Positions 42,232 through 51,741 of a stretch of 64,000 nt of DNA are shown here, one piece after another. The number at the start of each line of letters is the position of its first letter. Positions within the stretch are counted from its first letter, which is position 1. Origin of the DNA: Paraburkholderia agricolaris (GTDB lineage: Bacteria > Pseudomonadota > Gammaproteobacteria > Burkholderiales > Burkholderiaceae); contig NZ_QPER01000001.1 of the NCBI RefSeq assembly GCF_009455635.1, positions 2,108,001 to 2,172,000 of the forward strand. Reading direction: 5' to 3'. The notes under the pieces were generated by a model. The model saw only the letters and a program-made list of their open reading frames with translations, did no database searches and had not been told where the DNA came from. The position numbers and the translations under genes were made by a program.

Positions 42232-45126
42232 TCACGGCGTTGCTGCGATCAGCTTCAGCCCCGCGGGCAACGATTCGCCGAACACGCGGCCTTCGTCGGC
42301 GTCGTCGAGTTCCACGGTTTCGCTGACCATCGTGATCCAGGCGCGCGGCGCATTGGCCGCTTCGAGCCTGCGCAACACCGTTTGGCGCAACGGCTCGGGC
42401 AGGTCGCGCGAACGGTCGCCGGTCATGCGGGAGAGCTGCACGGCGGCGAATGCCGAGGGGTCGACCTTCTTCCAGTCGAGCGCCAGAATCGCGTCCAGCC
42501 ATTGTGCTGCGATGTCCGGCGGCACGACGCTATGCGCGCTGCCATAGAAGGGCCGCCGCGCACCGATGCGGCCGACCGCCCACCAGCTCTGATGGTTTTC
42601 CGTGGGCTTTTTCAAGCGCGCGAGCACCGATTCGCCGAGCTCGATCTTGCGCTCAACCGGAATCCGTTCGAGCGACGCGCTTAGCCGGAGCATGTCGGTA
42701 AAGCCGGTTTTCGACACGTCGAACGGCAGCTTGTGGCGCGATTGCGCGGCCGTTTGCAGATAGGCCATCGCGTCGAGCACGCGCAGTTGCGCACTTTCGT
42801 CGAGGCCGCCCGCCGCGCGGCGCCATAGTGTCCACCACTCCGACCAGACCTGGCCTTCGTTGACATACTGAATGCCGTCGTCGAACAGCGACCAGAGTTG
42901 TTCGACGCGCCATTCATCGAGCGGATAGCCGAAACCCGGCCGGACGCAATAACCGGCCAGATTCAACCACAAGCGTTCGTGGTCCGCCGAGCGCCGCCGG
43001 CGGCGCGCGCGCTCCCACAGCGCACCGAACAGTTCGCGCAGCAGCGCGCTGTTCCAGGCCTCGCGCGGGCCGAGCAGTTGTTCGAGCTGCGAGCGCAGAC
43101 GTTTGACTTCTTTGGGATCGACCTTTTGCGCGCGGGAGCCGAAGCATCGGTCGATATGGTCGATCGCTTCGTCGAGCGCGGGATGCCGGGCTTGTGCCGG
43201 GTCCGCCGTGAGGTTGAGCTGGGCGTCTTCGCGGCGCAACTGGAATTCGAGCAGCCAGCGCTGCGCCCGATTGTCGAGTTCGATGCAGTGCACCTCGAGC
43301 GTGCCCACCTCGGTAAGCGAGGTGGCGATCTGTACCGCCGTTTCGCCACGCGCCGGGCTCGCGCCGCGCGCTTGCACGATCGTCGCGATAGGGGGGAGTC
43401 GAACGAAATCGCCTTGTGCAAGATCGGTCAGTTCGCCGGGCCGATAGATCGTGTCCGCGCTTGACGAGGCCAGGTGAAAGCGCACCGGGTGCCCGAGACG
43501 TAGTGCGAATGTGCGGTCCTCGATCCGGATCTCGTGGCCTTCTTCGGTGCCGCGCGGCAGCAGGCAGATGCCGCGTTGCGCCGCTTCGGCGCCGGGCTCG
43601 CCATCAACGGTTTCGTCGAGCACAAGGAAGTAACTGCGCGCCGAGCCGCCGCCGATTTTCGGCGCCTGGCCGCTGCGGGCAAGGGCATAGGCGACCGCGC
43701 CGCGCGCCACGGCGACATCGGGATTGTCGTTGTGCAGGACGTTGAGCGATTCGCCGCGCCATGTGCCCAGAGTGCTGGCGAGTCGCTGCGTGAGCGCCTC
43801 GGCTCGAAACACGCCACCGTTCAGCAGCAGCGTGTCGGGGATCGGCAAAGACTCGTCCTGACCTGCTTCAGTGTTGGACGAATGCGCAGAAGAATCAGAG
43901 GCAGAACCCAGCGCCTTACGCGACTGCGCCGCGAAACGGCTCAGAAACGATGCGATATGACGCGTAACGGCCGCGTCGGTGGCGTAGGGCAGACCGAACT
44001 CGACGATCGCGCCGCGCGGTCTGCCGGGCCGTTCGTGCGAGCCCACCGCCGGAAAGAATCCGTCGACGATGATCTGCTCGACTTCCTCGCGCGTGACCTG
44101 CACCGTGCGCGCGCCGCCGATCAGCTTCGCGCCCGCGCCGAGCAAGGTGATCGAAGCAGACTCCGGCGCCTGTGGACCGAGCAGTTGTTCCTTCGCGCCG
44201 CGGCACCGTTCGACCAGTTGCGACAGACTGGCCGCCGACAAACGTGTGCGTTCGCTGCCCGCCTGAGGCAAACGCGCCTCGACCCGATGTGCGAGCGCGA
44301 GGTCCATGTTGTCGCCGCCGAGCATCAGATGGTTGCCCACGCCAATGCGCGTGAGTTCCGGCTCGCCGTCGCGCATGCGCACTTCGATCAGCGTGAGGTC
44401 GGTGGTGCCGCCGCCGACGTCGCAGATCAACACGAGCTTTGTGTCGGCCAACTCGGCTGCAAGGCTTTCGCGATGATGAAACAGCCAGTCGTAGAACGCG
44501 GCCTGCGGTTCTTCCAGCAGCCTTAAGGTAGGTAGACCGGCGAGGCGCGCGGCTTCTACCGTCAACGCGCGTGCGCCTTCGTCGAACGACGCGGGGACCG
44601 TCAGCACGACGTCCTGGGCTTCGAGCGGTGCGTCAGGAAAGCGCTGATTCCAGGCCGCCCGCACATGCGCCAGATAGCTTGCGCTGGCTTCGACCGGCGA
44701 GACCTTGCGGACGTCATCCGCGGCGCCCCATGGCAGAATCGGCGCGACCCGATCCACCGACGCGTGCGACAGCCAGCTCTTTGCGCTTGCCACCAGCCGC
44801 CCCGGCACCTGGCCGCCGAGCGTGCGGGCGAGCCGGCCGATCACGACGGGCTGATCGGTCTGGCCGGGCGTGCCGGCGTCCGGGCCCGCCGCCGCGCGCC
44901 ATGGCAACTGCAGATCACCCGCGCTCAGTTCGCCCGGTGCAGCGTGATACCGCACCGAAGGCAGCAGCGGCCGCGCGGCGACTTCGCCGAGACTGACCAA
45001 CTGCTCGATCTCGAAGACGCGAATCTCCTGCGAACCCGCCGCGGGATTGCCCACTTCGGCGTAAGCCAGCACCGTGTTGCTGGTGCCGAGATCGATGCCG
45101 ACGCTGTAGCGCTTCATCTCAGTCAT
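42232..45126 (-). CDS. Large Hsp70-like protein with long C-terminal extension
   Basis: 964 residues. The actin-like ATPase domain opens with YSVGIDLGTSNTVLAYAEVG, then CDVGGGTTDLTLIEV and LMLGGDNMDLALAHRVE, and LLLNGGVFRAEALTQRL in the adenosine loop. The C-terminal ~350 residues (CFGSRAQKVDPKEVKRLRSQLEQLLG onward, helix-rich) match the DUF3731-type tail instead of a DnaK substrate domain. The start overlaps the stop of the upstream Hsp70 gene by four bases. No DnaJ or GrpE accompanies it. Role unknown; probably a specialised chaperone or ATPase complex with its neighbour. Confidence 0.88.
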   Translation of the reverse strand: MTEMKRYSVGIDLGTSNTVLAYAEVGNPAAGSQEIRVFEIEQLVSLGEVAARPLLPSVRYHAAPGELSAGDLQLPWRAAAGPDAGTPGQTDQPVVIGRLARTLGGQVPGRLVASAKSWLSHASVDRVAPILPWGAADDVRKVSPVEASASYLAHVRAAWNQRFPDAPLEAQDVVLTVPASFDEGARALTVEAARLAGLPTLRLLEEPQAAFYDWLFHHRESLAAELADTKLVLICDVGGGTTDLTLIEVRMRDGEPELTRIGVGNHLMLGGDNMDLALAHRVEARLPQAGSERTRLSAASLSQLVERCRGAKEQLLGPQAPESASITLLGAGAKLIGGARTVQVTREEVEQIIVDGFFPAVGSHERPGRPRGAIVEFGLPYATDAAVTRHIASFLSRFAAQSRKALGSASDSSAHSSNTEAGQDESLPIPDTLLLNGGVFRAEALTQRLASTLGTWRGESLNVLHNDNPDVAVARGAVAYALARSGQAPKIGGGSARSYFLVLDETVDGEPGAEAAQRGICLLPRGTEEGHEIRIEDRTFALRLGHPVRFHLASSSADTIYRPGELTDLAQGDFVRLPPIATIVQARGASPARGETAVQIATSLTEVGTLEVHCIELDNRAQRWLLEFQLRREDAQLNLTADPAQARHPALDEAIDHIDRCFGSRAQKVDPKEVKRLRSQLEQLLGPREAWNSALLRELFGALWERARRRRRSADHERLWLNLAGYCVRPGFGYPLDEWRVEQLWSLFDDGIQYVNEGQVWSEWWTLWRRAAGGLDESAQLRVLDAMAYLQTAAQSRHKLPFDVSKTGFTDMLRLSASLERIPVERKIELGESVLARLKKPTENHQSWWAVGRIGARRPFYGSAHSVVPPDIAAQWLDAILALDWKKVDPSAFAAVQLSRMTGDRSRDLPEPLRQTVLRRLEAANAPRAWITMVSETVELDDADEGRVFGESLPAGLKLIAATP

Positions 45127-46973
45127 GCATTGGCGCTGCCGCGCACGTCGAATTCGACCTTCCAACGCTCGTCGCTGCCGCGCGGCACGGCTTCGAGTTC
45201 GAGCGTGCCGGCTTCCGTCACACGCGCATGCAGTTTCACCGGCACGACTTCACCGGCGGTGCGGCCGGCGGACGGCAGCGTCGCCTGGATTTCTTCCAGT
45301 TCCTGCAATTCCTCGGGGCCCCAGAAGTCGAGCAGCGTGCCGACCTGATCCTGACGACGCACCGACGATCCGAAGAAGCGGAAGTGCACCGGTTCGCCGA
45401 CCACCAGCCCGAATTCCTGCGCCGGCAATTCGGCCTCGGTGCCTTCCTCCATGCCGAACGGTGCGACGCACAGCGCCTGCACCGGCGGCTCGAGACCGGG
45501 GACGGCCGGCATCGCCGATTCGATCGCGATGTAGTACGCGCGTGCGGTGCCGCCGCGAATCCGCACGCCCTGGCCGCGCCGTACATAGCCGTAGTAGGCC
45601 GCGCCGCGCGCAACGGCGAGATCGAGATCGGCGCCTTCGAGCAGGCGCGCTGGCGGCGCACCTTCAGCGGCGAGCCAGCCATTGAGCGTGCCCATGATCC
45701 GTTCGACCAGCAGCGGCGACTTGAACACGCCGCCGTTAAAGAGCACGGCGGTGGGGTGCAGGAAGCTTGCGCCTTCTGCGGTGGCGAGATCGCGCAAGCC
45801 TTCGAGTTCGGCGAGCGCGCCCACCTGACGGCCAAGGAAGGCCGCCAGATGCCGCGTGATGCCCGCGTCCTGCGCATACGGCAGGCCGAGTTGCGTCAGA
45901 CCGGCACGCGCGCGGCTTACCGGACGCGCCGCGCTCTCCACCTGCGGGAAGAAGCCTTCGAGAATCGTTTGGGTCAATTCCGTACGCGTGAGTTCGGTGC
46001 GGATCGAACCGCCGATCAGCTTCGAGCCGCGGCTCGGTACGACGAGCGGCACGGTATCGGTCGACGGATCGCTGAGCAGCGTTTCCTTCGCCGAGCGGCA
46101 CGCATAGGTGAGGGCGCGCAATTGCCACGCGTCGGCGGTGGTGCCTTGCGCCGCGAGCTTGCGTGCGACCACGTGGGCGAGCGCGAGGTCCATGTTGTCG
46201 CCGCCCAGCAGAATGTGTTCGCCGACCGCGACGCGATGCAGTTCGAGATTGCCTTCACGCTCGATCACGGCGATCAGCGAGAGGTCGGTCGTGCCGCCGC
46301 CCACGTCGACCACGAGAATGATGTCGCCGACCTTGACCTGTTTGCGCCACTGGCCGCCGCTCTTCTGAATCCAGCTATAGAGCGCGGCCTGCGGTTCTTC
46401 GAGCAGCGTCATGCGGCCGTAACCGGCGGCCTCGGCGGCTTCGGCGGTCAACTCGCGCGCGGCCGGATCGAACGACGCGGGAATCGTCACCGTGATGTCC
46501 TGCTGGCTGAACGGCGCGTCCGGATGCGCGTGATCCCATGCTTCGCGCAGGTGGGTCAGATAGCGCACTGAGCTTTCCAGCGGCGACACGCGCGCGACTT
46601 CAGGCGGCGCGTCGTTCGGCAGAATCGCCGCGCGACGGTCGACACCCGGATGGCATAACCAGCTCTTGGCGCTCGACACGAGCCGGATGGGCGTGGCCGC
46701 GCCGCGGCTGCGGGCAAATTCGCCAACCGCGAATTCGCGCTGGCCGGTCCATGGCAGATACAGGTCGCCCGAGGCGAGTTCGTCCGGGTGCGGCAGGTAG
46801 AGGAACGAGGGCAGCAGATCGAGGTTGTCGATCGCGCCGGGGCCGGTGAGCTGGGCGATCGGCAGCACGCCCTGGGCGGTCTTTTCGCCGTCGCTGGCGG
46901 TGGTGTCGACGTAGGAGAGCGCGCAGTGCGTCGTGCCCAGGTCGATACCGATGGAGAAGCGCGCGTCGCTCAT
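45123..46973 (-). CDS. Hsp70-like protein, shorter partner
   Basis: 616 residues: FSIGIDLGTTHCALSYVD, VVDVGGGTTDLSLIAV, ILLGGDNMDLALAHVVARKLA, VLFNGGVFKSPLLVERI. The C-terminal ~130 residues form a reduced beta-type domain ending KWKVEFDVRG. It is overlapped by four bases at both ends with its operon neighbours, indicating stoichiometric co-translation with the DUF2760 protein and the larger Hsp70. Confidence 0.9.
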   Translation of the reverse strand: MSDARFSIGIDLGTTHCALSYVDTTASDGEKTAQGVLPIAQLTGPGAIDNLDLLPSFLYLPHPDELASGDLYLPWTGQREFAVGEFARSRGAATPIRLVSSAKSWLCHPGVDRRAAILPNDAPPEVARVSPLESSVRYLTHLREAWDHAHPDAPFSQQDITVTIPASFDPAARELTAEAAEAAGYGRMTLLEEPQAALYSWIQKSGGQWRKQVKVGDIILVVDVGGGTTDLSLIAVIEREGNLELHRVAVGEHILLGGDNMDLALAHVVARKLAAQGTTADAWQLRALTYACRSAKETLLSDPSTDTVPLVVPSRGSKLIGGSIRTELTRTELTQTILEGFFPQVESAARPVSRARAGLTQLGLPYAQDAGITRHLAAFLGRQVGALAELEGLRDLATAEGASFLHPTAVLFNGGVFKSPLLVERIMGTLNGWLAAEGAPPARLLEGADLDLAVARGAAYYGYVRRGQGVRIRGGTARAYYIAIESAMPAVPGLEPPVQALCVAPFGMEEGTEAELPAQEFGLVVGEPVHFRFFGSSVRRQDQVGTLLDFWGPEELQELEEIQATLPSAGRTAGEVVPVKLHARVTEAGTLELEAVPRGSDERWKVEFDVRGSANA

Positions 46974-47560
46974 AGCTCCACCTCGGCCGGCGCGATTACC
47001 TTGACGTTATGGCTTTCGGTGAGCTTGGGCAGACGTACTTCGTCGACACGCCAGCCACGGTGGCTGATGCTGCCGTTGAACGGCGCCTTGCCGACGACGT
47101 TGCCGGTCAGGCGAACCGAAGTGGCGTCGAAACCTTCGGCCAGCGTCACGCGGCTGCCCTCGGCTTCATCGCGTACCGGACGGATCGTGAAATGCTCGCG
47201 CAGCGTGGCGCGGCAGCCGTCGTGCACGAGGCGGGCGGCGGCGCCGATGTCGGCGTCGCTATAGCTCTTGATGTCTTCTTCGACGAAATCGATGAAGCGC
47301 GCGTCGCGTTGCAGCAGGCCGAGCAACTGGAGCGCGGCGTCGGGGCTCGCTTCCTTCAGCGTGGGTGCGGGTTGCGGCGCGGGTGCAGGTGCCGCGACGG
47401 GAGCAGGTGTGGGTGCAGGTGCGGCGCTCGCGGCGGCGCTGCCGCCACCATTACGCAGGCGCAATACCCCGGCGGCGAATTCGCCGTCGCCGAGGATGCT
47501 GAAGAACGTACTCACGGCAAGTGAAATCCTGCCGAGAAAAGAGGGGTTCGAATCGGTCAT
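46970..47560 (-). CDS. DUF2760 protein
   Basis: 196 residues from ATG 47560 (AGGAG upstream). A short N-terminal amphipathic or membrane-associated helix (ISLAVSTFFSILGDGEFAAGVL) and an Ala/Pro-rich linker (APAPTPAPVAAPAPAPQPAP) are followed by the conserved DUF2760 domain (ALQLLGLLQRDARFIDFVEEDI, DEVRLPKL). It is the first gene of the DUF2760-Hsp70-Hsp70 operon, a recurrent proteobacterial arrangement; the domain is probably a client adaptor of the Hsp70 pair. Confidence 0.85.
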   Translation of the reverse strand: MTDSNPSFLGRISLAVSTFFSILGDGEFAAGVLRLRNGGGSAAASAAPAPTPAPVAAPAPAPQPAPTLKEASPDAALQLLGLLQRDARFIDFVEEDIKSYSDADIGAAARLVHDGCRATLREHFTIRPVRDEAEGSRVTLAEGFDATSVRLTGNVVGKAPFNGSISHRGWRVDEVRLPKLTESHNVKVIAPAEVEL

Positions 47561-47866
47561 GAATGCTCCTGAGGGGGCTCTGTTAAAGGACGAGCTGTCC
47601 TGGCTGCGCCGCATGCGACGGGCCCGGCGCGCCGGATTGGCTTGCTGGGCAGTCGTCATGCGTCATGGCGAGGGTCGGCGGCAGGCAAGCCGCCGAGGTC
47701 TGATTCATCCGGTTTTGCGGTGTTCTTGCGGTGCGTTTCGTACGCGCAAACCCGTATTTTGCCTTGTCGCGCGCCCGAAGCGGGCAAAGCCGGCAATTCT
47801 AGCGCCCAATGGGTGGAGATTGGCGGATGGCGGAAAGCGCCTGCCGGGGATGTCCGGCGGCGTTTT
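47561..47866. promoter_or_regulatory. Upstream region of the DUF2760-Hsp70 operon
   Basis: 306 bp without a gene. On the minus strand TAGAAT (about 47800) is a good -10 hexamer but its -35 is weak; no heat-shock (CTTGAA...CCCCAT) promoter is visible. The LysR gene at 47867 is read in the same direction from further upstream. Confidence 0.3.
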
Positions 47867-48763
47867 TCAGGCGGCGTGAGGGCCGAATTCGGCCACCACC
47901 TGGTCGATAAAGGCACGCAATTTCGGAGTGGCACGGCTGGCCGGAAACACCAGATGCATGGGTCGCGCGGGCGCCTTGTAGCCGTTCAGCAGGCGGACCA
48001 GCCGGCCCGAGGCCAGTTCGTCCTGCACCGCCACTTCGGGCGCGAGGATCACGCCGCCGCCATGGAGAGCAGCGGCCAGCAGCGCTTTCACGTCGTTGGC
48101 CTGAAAGTGGCCGGAGATCGGCACCAGGTATTCGCCGTGCGCATCGGTAAAACGCCATTCGGTCTCGACCGGCAGGCTCGTGTAGACGAAGCTCAGACAT
48201 TCGTGCTCCGCCAGCGCTTGCGGGGTGGCCGGCTCGCCGCGCTCGGCCAGATAGCCGGGCGACGCGCAGGCAACCAACCGATACGGCATCAGGGGCCGCG
48301 CGATCAGGGACGAATCCGACAGCGTGCCGAGCCGGATCGCGGCTTCAACCCCTTCGTCGACCAGATCGACGAAACGGTCGGTCAGCGCCAGCTCGACCCG
48401 TACCTCGGGATGAACTTTCAGATAGCGCGTGATCATCGGCGCGAGACAGCAGGTGCCGAAAGTAACCGGTGCGGTGATGCGCAAACGCCCGCGCGGCGAG
48501 GCCGACAGTTCCTGCGCGACCGATTCGGCTGCTTCGGCATCCGCCAGCAGTGCCTTGCAGCGTTCGTAGAAAATCCGGCCGATTTCCGTGAGGCTCTGGC
48601 GGCGCGTGGTGCGGTTGAGCAAACGCGCGCCGACGCGCTCCTCCAGCGTGCTGACGTGCTTGCCGGCCATCTGCGAGGAGATGCCGAAGGCGAGCGCGGC
48701 CGCGGCGAACGAGCCGCTGTCGGCCGTTTTCACGAACACGGCCATGCTGGTCAAACGGTCCAT
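47867..48763 (-). CDS. LysR-family regulator
   Basis: 298 residues from ATG 48763 (AGGAG upstream): MDRLTSMAVFVKTADSGSFAAAALAFGISSQMAGKHVSTLEERVG, then ITAPVTFG at the domain junction typical of the CrgA-like group. It is divergent from the dinucleotide-binding protein at 48897, its likely target. Confidence 0.9.
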   Translation of the reverse strand: MDRLTSMAVFVKTADSGSFAAAALAFGISSQMAGKHVSTLEERVGARLLNRTTRRQSLTEIGRIFYERCKALLADAEAAESVAQELSASPRGRLRITAPVTFGTCCLAPMITRYLKVHPEVRVELALTDRFVDLVDEGVEAAIRLGTLSDSSLIARPLMPYRLVACASPGYLAERGEPATPQALAEHECLSFVYTSLPVETEWRFTDAHGEYLVPISGHFQANDVKALLAAALHGGGVILAPEVAVQDELASGRLVRLLNGYKAPARPMHLVFPASRATPKLRAFIDQVVAEFGPHAA

Positions 48764-48896
48764 GATTCCCCACTCCTGATTTCGACAGTCGTCGAATTTT
48801 GCCAATTTATCCGGCTGAAGTTTTGAATCATAGTGCTTCTCACCGATGGGCGTGCGCTCAACGGAGCGATCCTCAGATAGACATGGAGTGTGAAAC

Positions 48897-49556
48897 ATGA
48901 AGGTAGGTATTCTTGGCGCCGGTTTTATCGGCCGCGCAATGGCGGCGCTCGCTCAAAGCGCCGGTTACGAAGTGATGATCAGCAATTCCCGTGGTCCGCA
49001 GACGCTGACCAGCACGGCTGCGGCGCTTGGCTGTGCGCTCGGCACGGCGCAAGAGGCGGCGAAGTTCGGCGACGTGGTGATTGTCGCCGTGCCGTTCGGC
49101 AGCATGGACGCGTTACCGGTCGCGGCGCTCGACGGCAAGATCGTGATCGACACGTGCAATCACTATCCCGACCGCGACGGCCCGATCGAGGCGCTCGCCA
49201 GCGGCTCGACGACCACTAGCCAGATGCTGGCCGCCAAATTGACGGGCGCAAAGGTAGTCAAGGCCTTCAACGCGATCCTGGCGAAGGACCTCGAAACGGA
49301 TGGCAAGCCCGCCGGTGCACCGAATCGCCGGGCACTGCCGCTCGCTAGCGACGACGCGCAGGCCAAACAGATCGTGAGCGGGCTGCTCGATCAGTTGGGC
49401 TTCGATCCGGTCGATGCCGGAACGCTCGCCGACAGTTGGCGTTTCGAGCGGGCGAAGCCGGTTTACTGCATTCCGCTGGATCGCGCGGGCATGGTTGAAG
49501 GATTGGCCGCGGCGAGGCGGGATGTGGAGTTGCCGCATGGGTCGTGGCGGCACTGA
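48897..49556 (+). CDS. NADP-binding oxidoreductase (F420:NADP reductase-like)
   Basis: 219 residues with a Rossmann N-terminus MKVGILGAGFIGRAMAALAQSAGYEVMISNSRGP (Ser-Arg after beta2 favours NADP), DVVIVAVPFGSMDALP and DTCNHYPDRDG. The family is annotated as NADPH-dependent F420 reductase-like, but in Burkholderiaceae the partner is probably another acceptor. It is divergent from a LysR gene. Confidence 0.83.
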   Translation: MKVGILGAGFIGRAMAALAQSAGYEVMISNSRGPQTLTSTAAALGCALGTAQEAAKFGDVVIVAVPFGSMDALPVAALDGKIVIDTCNHYPDRDGPIEALASGSTTTSQMLAAKLTGAKVVKAFNAILAKDLETDGKPAGAPNRRALPLASDDAQAKQIVSGLLDQLGFDPVDAGTLADSWRFERAKPVYCIPLDRAGMVEGLAAARRDVELPHGSWRH

Positions 49557-49611
49557 GCGGGAGTGCGGCGCCCACCGCTCATTGCTCACGATCCGCTCCG
49601 GAAAGCGTGCG

Positions 49612-50094
49612 TTAATAGTGCTCCGCAACTGCCGTCACGCCACGTTCGCGTAGCAGCCGGATTAAGGCTGCTCGGGTACCTGCAACGTCGGCAAGCGCCG
49701 GGCGCCGATGCACGGCCACCTCCGCCGCCGTATAAGGCTTGAAGCCGGGCGGCAGCGCGTTGAGATTCATGGTGGTCAGGAGCCAGTTCAACACGTCGGC
49801 AAGCTCCTGGTCGGTAAGCGCCGAGTTTGATGCGCCTGGCACGCGCGTCAGGTACTCGCGGCCACCGGGCACGCCTTCGAAATAACCGAGCGAATTGGCG
49901 AGCGGCGGGACCTTGCCGGGGATGCCGGCGCCGGTTGCCGTATGGCAGCCCATGCAGTTCTGGATCCAGTGCTGTTGCGCGAGTGGCCAGCTACCCGCCT
50001 GATCGGGTTCGGACGGGGCAGCAACCGCCACGCTGGCGAACCATGCCGCACAAACGCAGCAGGTTCGCAACGTTCGGGCGACTCTGCTTGTCAT
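49612..50094 (-). CDS. c-type cytochrome (monoheme)
   Basis: 160 residues with a signal peptide (CCVCAAWFASVAVA) and a single heme motif CMGCH, later Met ligands in the LTTMNLNALPPGF region. Four-base start overlap with the preceding cytochrome gene. As the last gene of the amine dehydrogenase operon it likely carries electrons towards the terminal oxidase. Confidence 0.85.
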   Translation of the reverse strand: MTSRVARTLRTCCVCAAWFASVAVAAPSEPDQAGSWPLAQQHWIQNCMGCHTATGAGIPGKVPPLANSLGYFEGVPGGREYLTRVPGASNSALTDQELADVLNWLLTTMNLNALPPGFKPYTAAEVAVHRRPALADVAGTRAALIRLLRERGVTAVAEHY

Positions 50095-50573
50095 AGTCCG
50101 AGGCGCTTCGTTAGCAGTGCACGACGTGCGTGTACCGCGCTGCCGTCCAGTTCCTGCCCGCGTGCCGTCTTGAGATCGCTCGCGGTAAAGGGTTTCGCGT
50201 TGGCATGCCGCGCATTGAGGTCGAACACGACGTAGTTGAGTACTTGCGCGAGTTCTTCATCGCTCATGCTGGCAAAGCTCGGCATTCTGAAGTTGTAGGT
50301 CTTGTCGTTGACCCGGATCTCGCCAAACATGCCATGCAGCACCGTCGCGGTCAGTTGCTGCCGCCCGGCGGCGACGCCCGCGTACTTGCCCGGGTATCTG
50401 GTGAGCGGCGGCGCGAGGCCGTCTTGCCCGATGCCGCCCGTCTGATGGCACACGGCGCAGTGCGCGTCGAAGGTAGTTTTGCCTGCGTGGTACAGCACCG
50501 TCTGAGCGACCGAGACATTCACGGCGCCGGCAAACGTCATCATGGCGATCACCCTGGTTGTCTTGCCTTTCAT
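50091..50573 (-). CDS. c-type cytochrome (monoheme)
   Basis: 160 residues: signal peptide (MKGKTTRVIAMMTFAGAVNVSVAQ), heme motif CAVCH, and a probable axial Met in NFRMPSFASMSDEEL. The ATG at 50573 overlaps the light-chain stop by four bases. It may replace the copper protein (amicyanin or azurin) as electron acceptor, since no such gene is present in the operon. Confidence 0.87.
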   Translation of the reverse strand: MKGKTTRVIAMMTFAGAVNVSVAQTVLYHAGKTTFDAHCAVCHQTGGIGQDGLAPPLTRYPGKYAGVAAGRQQLTATVLHGMFGEIRVNDKTYNFRMPSFASMSDEELAQVLNYVVFDLNARHANAKPFTASDLKTARGQELDGSAVHARRALLTKRLGL

Positions 50574-51100
50574 TGCTTTGCGGCTCCCAGTAGAACCGAC
50601 ACTGAACAGTGATAGTTCGAATTGCTGTTGGCCATACACCAGTTGATGTCGTTATTGAGCGAGAGCTTGTAAAGCGGTTTCTCGCGTTCGTTGCGGTTGC
50701 AGAAGCAACTGCCGCAGGAGGTTTTGCCGCAACAGTCGTTGTAGGAGACGATGTAGTCGGAGCCGTCGTGTGGATTGCGGCAGGTGCCGATCCACGTGAT
50801 CGGCGAAGCGGTGGTGCCCGGCGGACAGGTGCTCGACGTGCCGCCGCAGCAACTGCACAGGAAGCCGTCGATTGCGCAGTACTTCCAATAGTCGCAACTC
50901 AGCGGATCGTCGCTCGCGGCCGATGCCGCATTTGACGCATTCGCCGCATTCGCCGCATTTGCCGTGCGGTCGACGGGCAGAAGCGGGACGAGCGCCGTGC
51001 CGACGAGTACCTTGCCAAGCTGTGCCAATGCACTGCGTCGCGAGCTGCGTTGCGCGACACTGCGCGCCGAACGTTCGAACCATGAATCAAACAGGGCCAT
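50570..51100 (-). CDS. aauA: TTQ amine dehydrogenase light (small) subunit
   Basis: 176-residue precursor. The tryptophan tryptophylquinone cofactor would form from W103 (ITWIGTC) and W154 (INWCMAN), 51 residues apart, the same spacing as W57/W108 in Paracoccus methylamine dehydrogenase. The mature part has the Cys-rich pattern (SCDYWKYCAIDGFLCSCCGG) for many disulfides. A long leader with twin Arg (SSRRSALAQLG) suggests Tat export; it is followed by an Asn-Ala repeat (residues 46-62). Lack of an amicyanin gene and the B-E-D-A order favour an aromatic-amine type enzyme over a methylamine type. Confidence 0.9.
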   Translation of the reverse strand: MALFDSWFERSARSVAQRSSRRSALAQLGKVLVGTALVPLLPVDRTANAANAANASNAASAASDDPLSCDYWKYCAIDGFLCSCCGGTSSTCPPGTTASPITWIGTCRNPHDGSDYIVSYNDCCGKTSCGSCFCNRNEREKPLYKLSLNNDINWCMANSNSNYHCSVSVLLGAAKQ

Positions 51101-51138
51101 CTGATTGTTCTCCGGTCAAGGAATAAGGATGCGGTGCG

Positions 51139-51741
51139 TCAGGCGTGCTGTTCGCCATGCACGAATTGCTGCAACGACGCGACGTCGCGCTCCCTGGCTT
51201 CGAACAGGCTTTCGAGATGTTCACGCGAGTTGACGAGTCCCTTCGCACGCACCTTGCCGGTTTCGTCGAGCAGCACGGCATAGGGCAGTTTGCCGATCTG
51301 ATAGGCCATGCCGAGTTCCTGTGACAGCACATACGGGAACCCGCCCAGGCGGTGCTTATCAGCGAAGCGCGTGTGTTCGGCGAGTTCGCCGTCGCTCGCG
51401 AGCACGACATTGACAGGTATCGATTCGCTGGCCTGAAGCGATGGCAATAGCGGCAGCAGTTTTTTGCAAACGGGGCAGGTCGGCGACAGGAAGAACAGCA
51501 GGGTCGCTTTGCCGCTTGCATCCATGCCGCCGACTTTTACCTGGCGACCATGAATGTCGTTCAGCTCGAACGCGGGGGCGAGCGCGCCGACCGCCGGACC
51601 CTTATCGATCATCAGCGCGCCGACGGGCATCACGCGTTCATAGAGGATGCCGATCTGGCGAACCAGAGCGAGGCAGATGGCGCCGAGCGCGAGTACGGCC
51701 GCCCAAAGCAGTGCGGTGGAAAGGGTGAGCGCGGTTTGCAT
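51139..51741 (-). CDS. mauD: MauD-like thioredoxin-fold maturation protein
   Basis: 200 residues: N-terminal membrane anchor (ALTLSTALLWAAVLALGAICLALV), then a thioredoxin-like domain with CPVC in FFLSPTCPVCKKLLPLLPSL. MauD is required for disulfide formation or isomerisation in the Cys-rich light chain. The start at 51741 overlaps the MauE stop (ATGA). Confidence 0.9.
   Translation of the reverse strand: MQTALTLSTALLWAAVLALGAICLALVRQIGILYERVMPVGALMIDKGPAVGALAPAFELNDIHGRQVKVGGMDASGKATLLFFLSPTCPVCKKLLPLLPSLQASESIPVNVVLASDGELAEHTRFADKHRLGGFPYVLSQELGMAYQIGKLPYAVLLDETGKVRAKGLVNSREHLESLFEARERDVASLQQFVHGEQHA

Noticed and set aside
45228..46571. 447-residue plus-strand ORF over the Hsp70 gene
   Set aside because: Antisense shadow with no recognisable motif.
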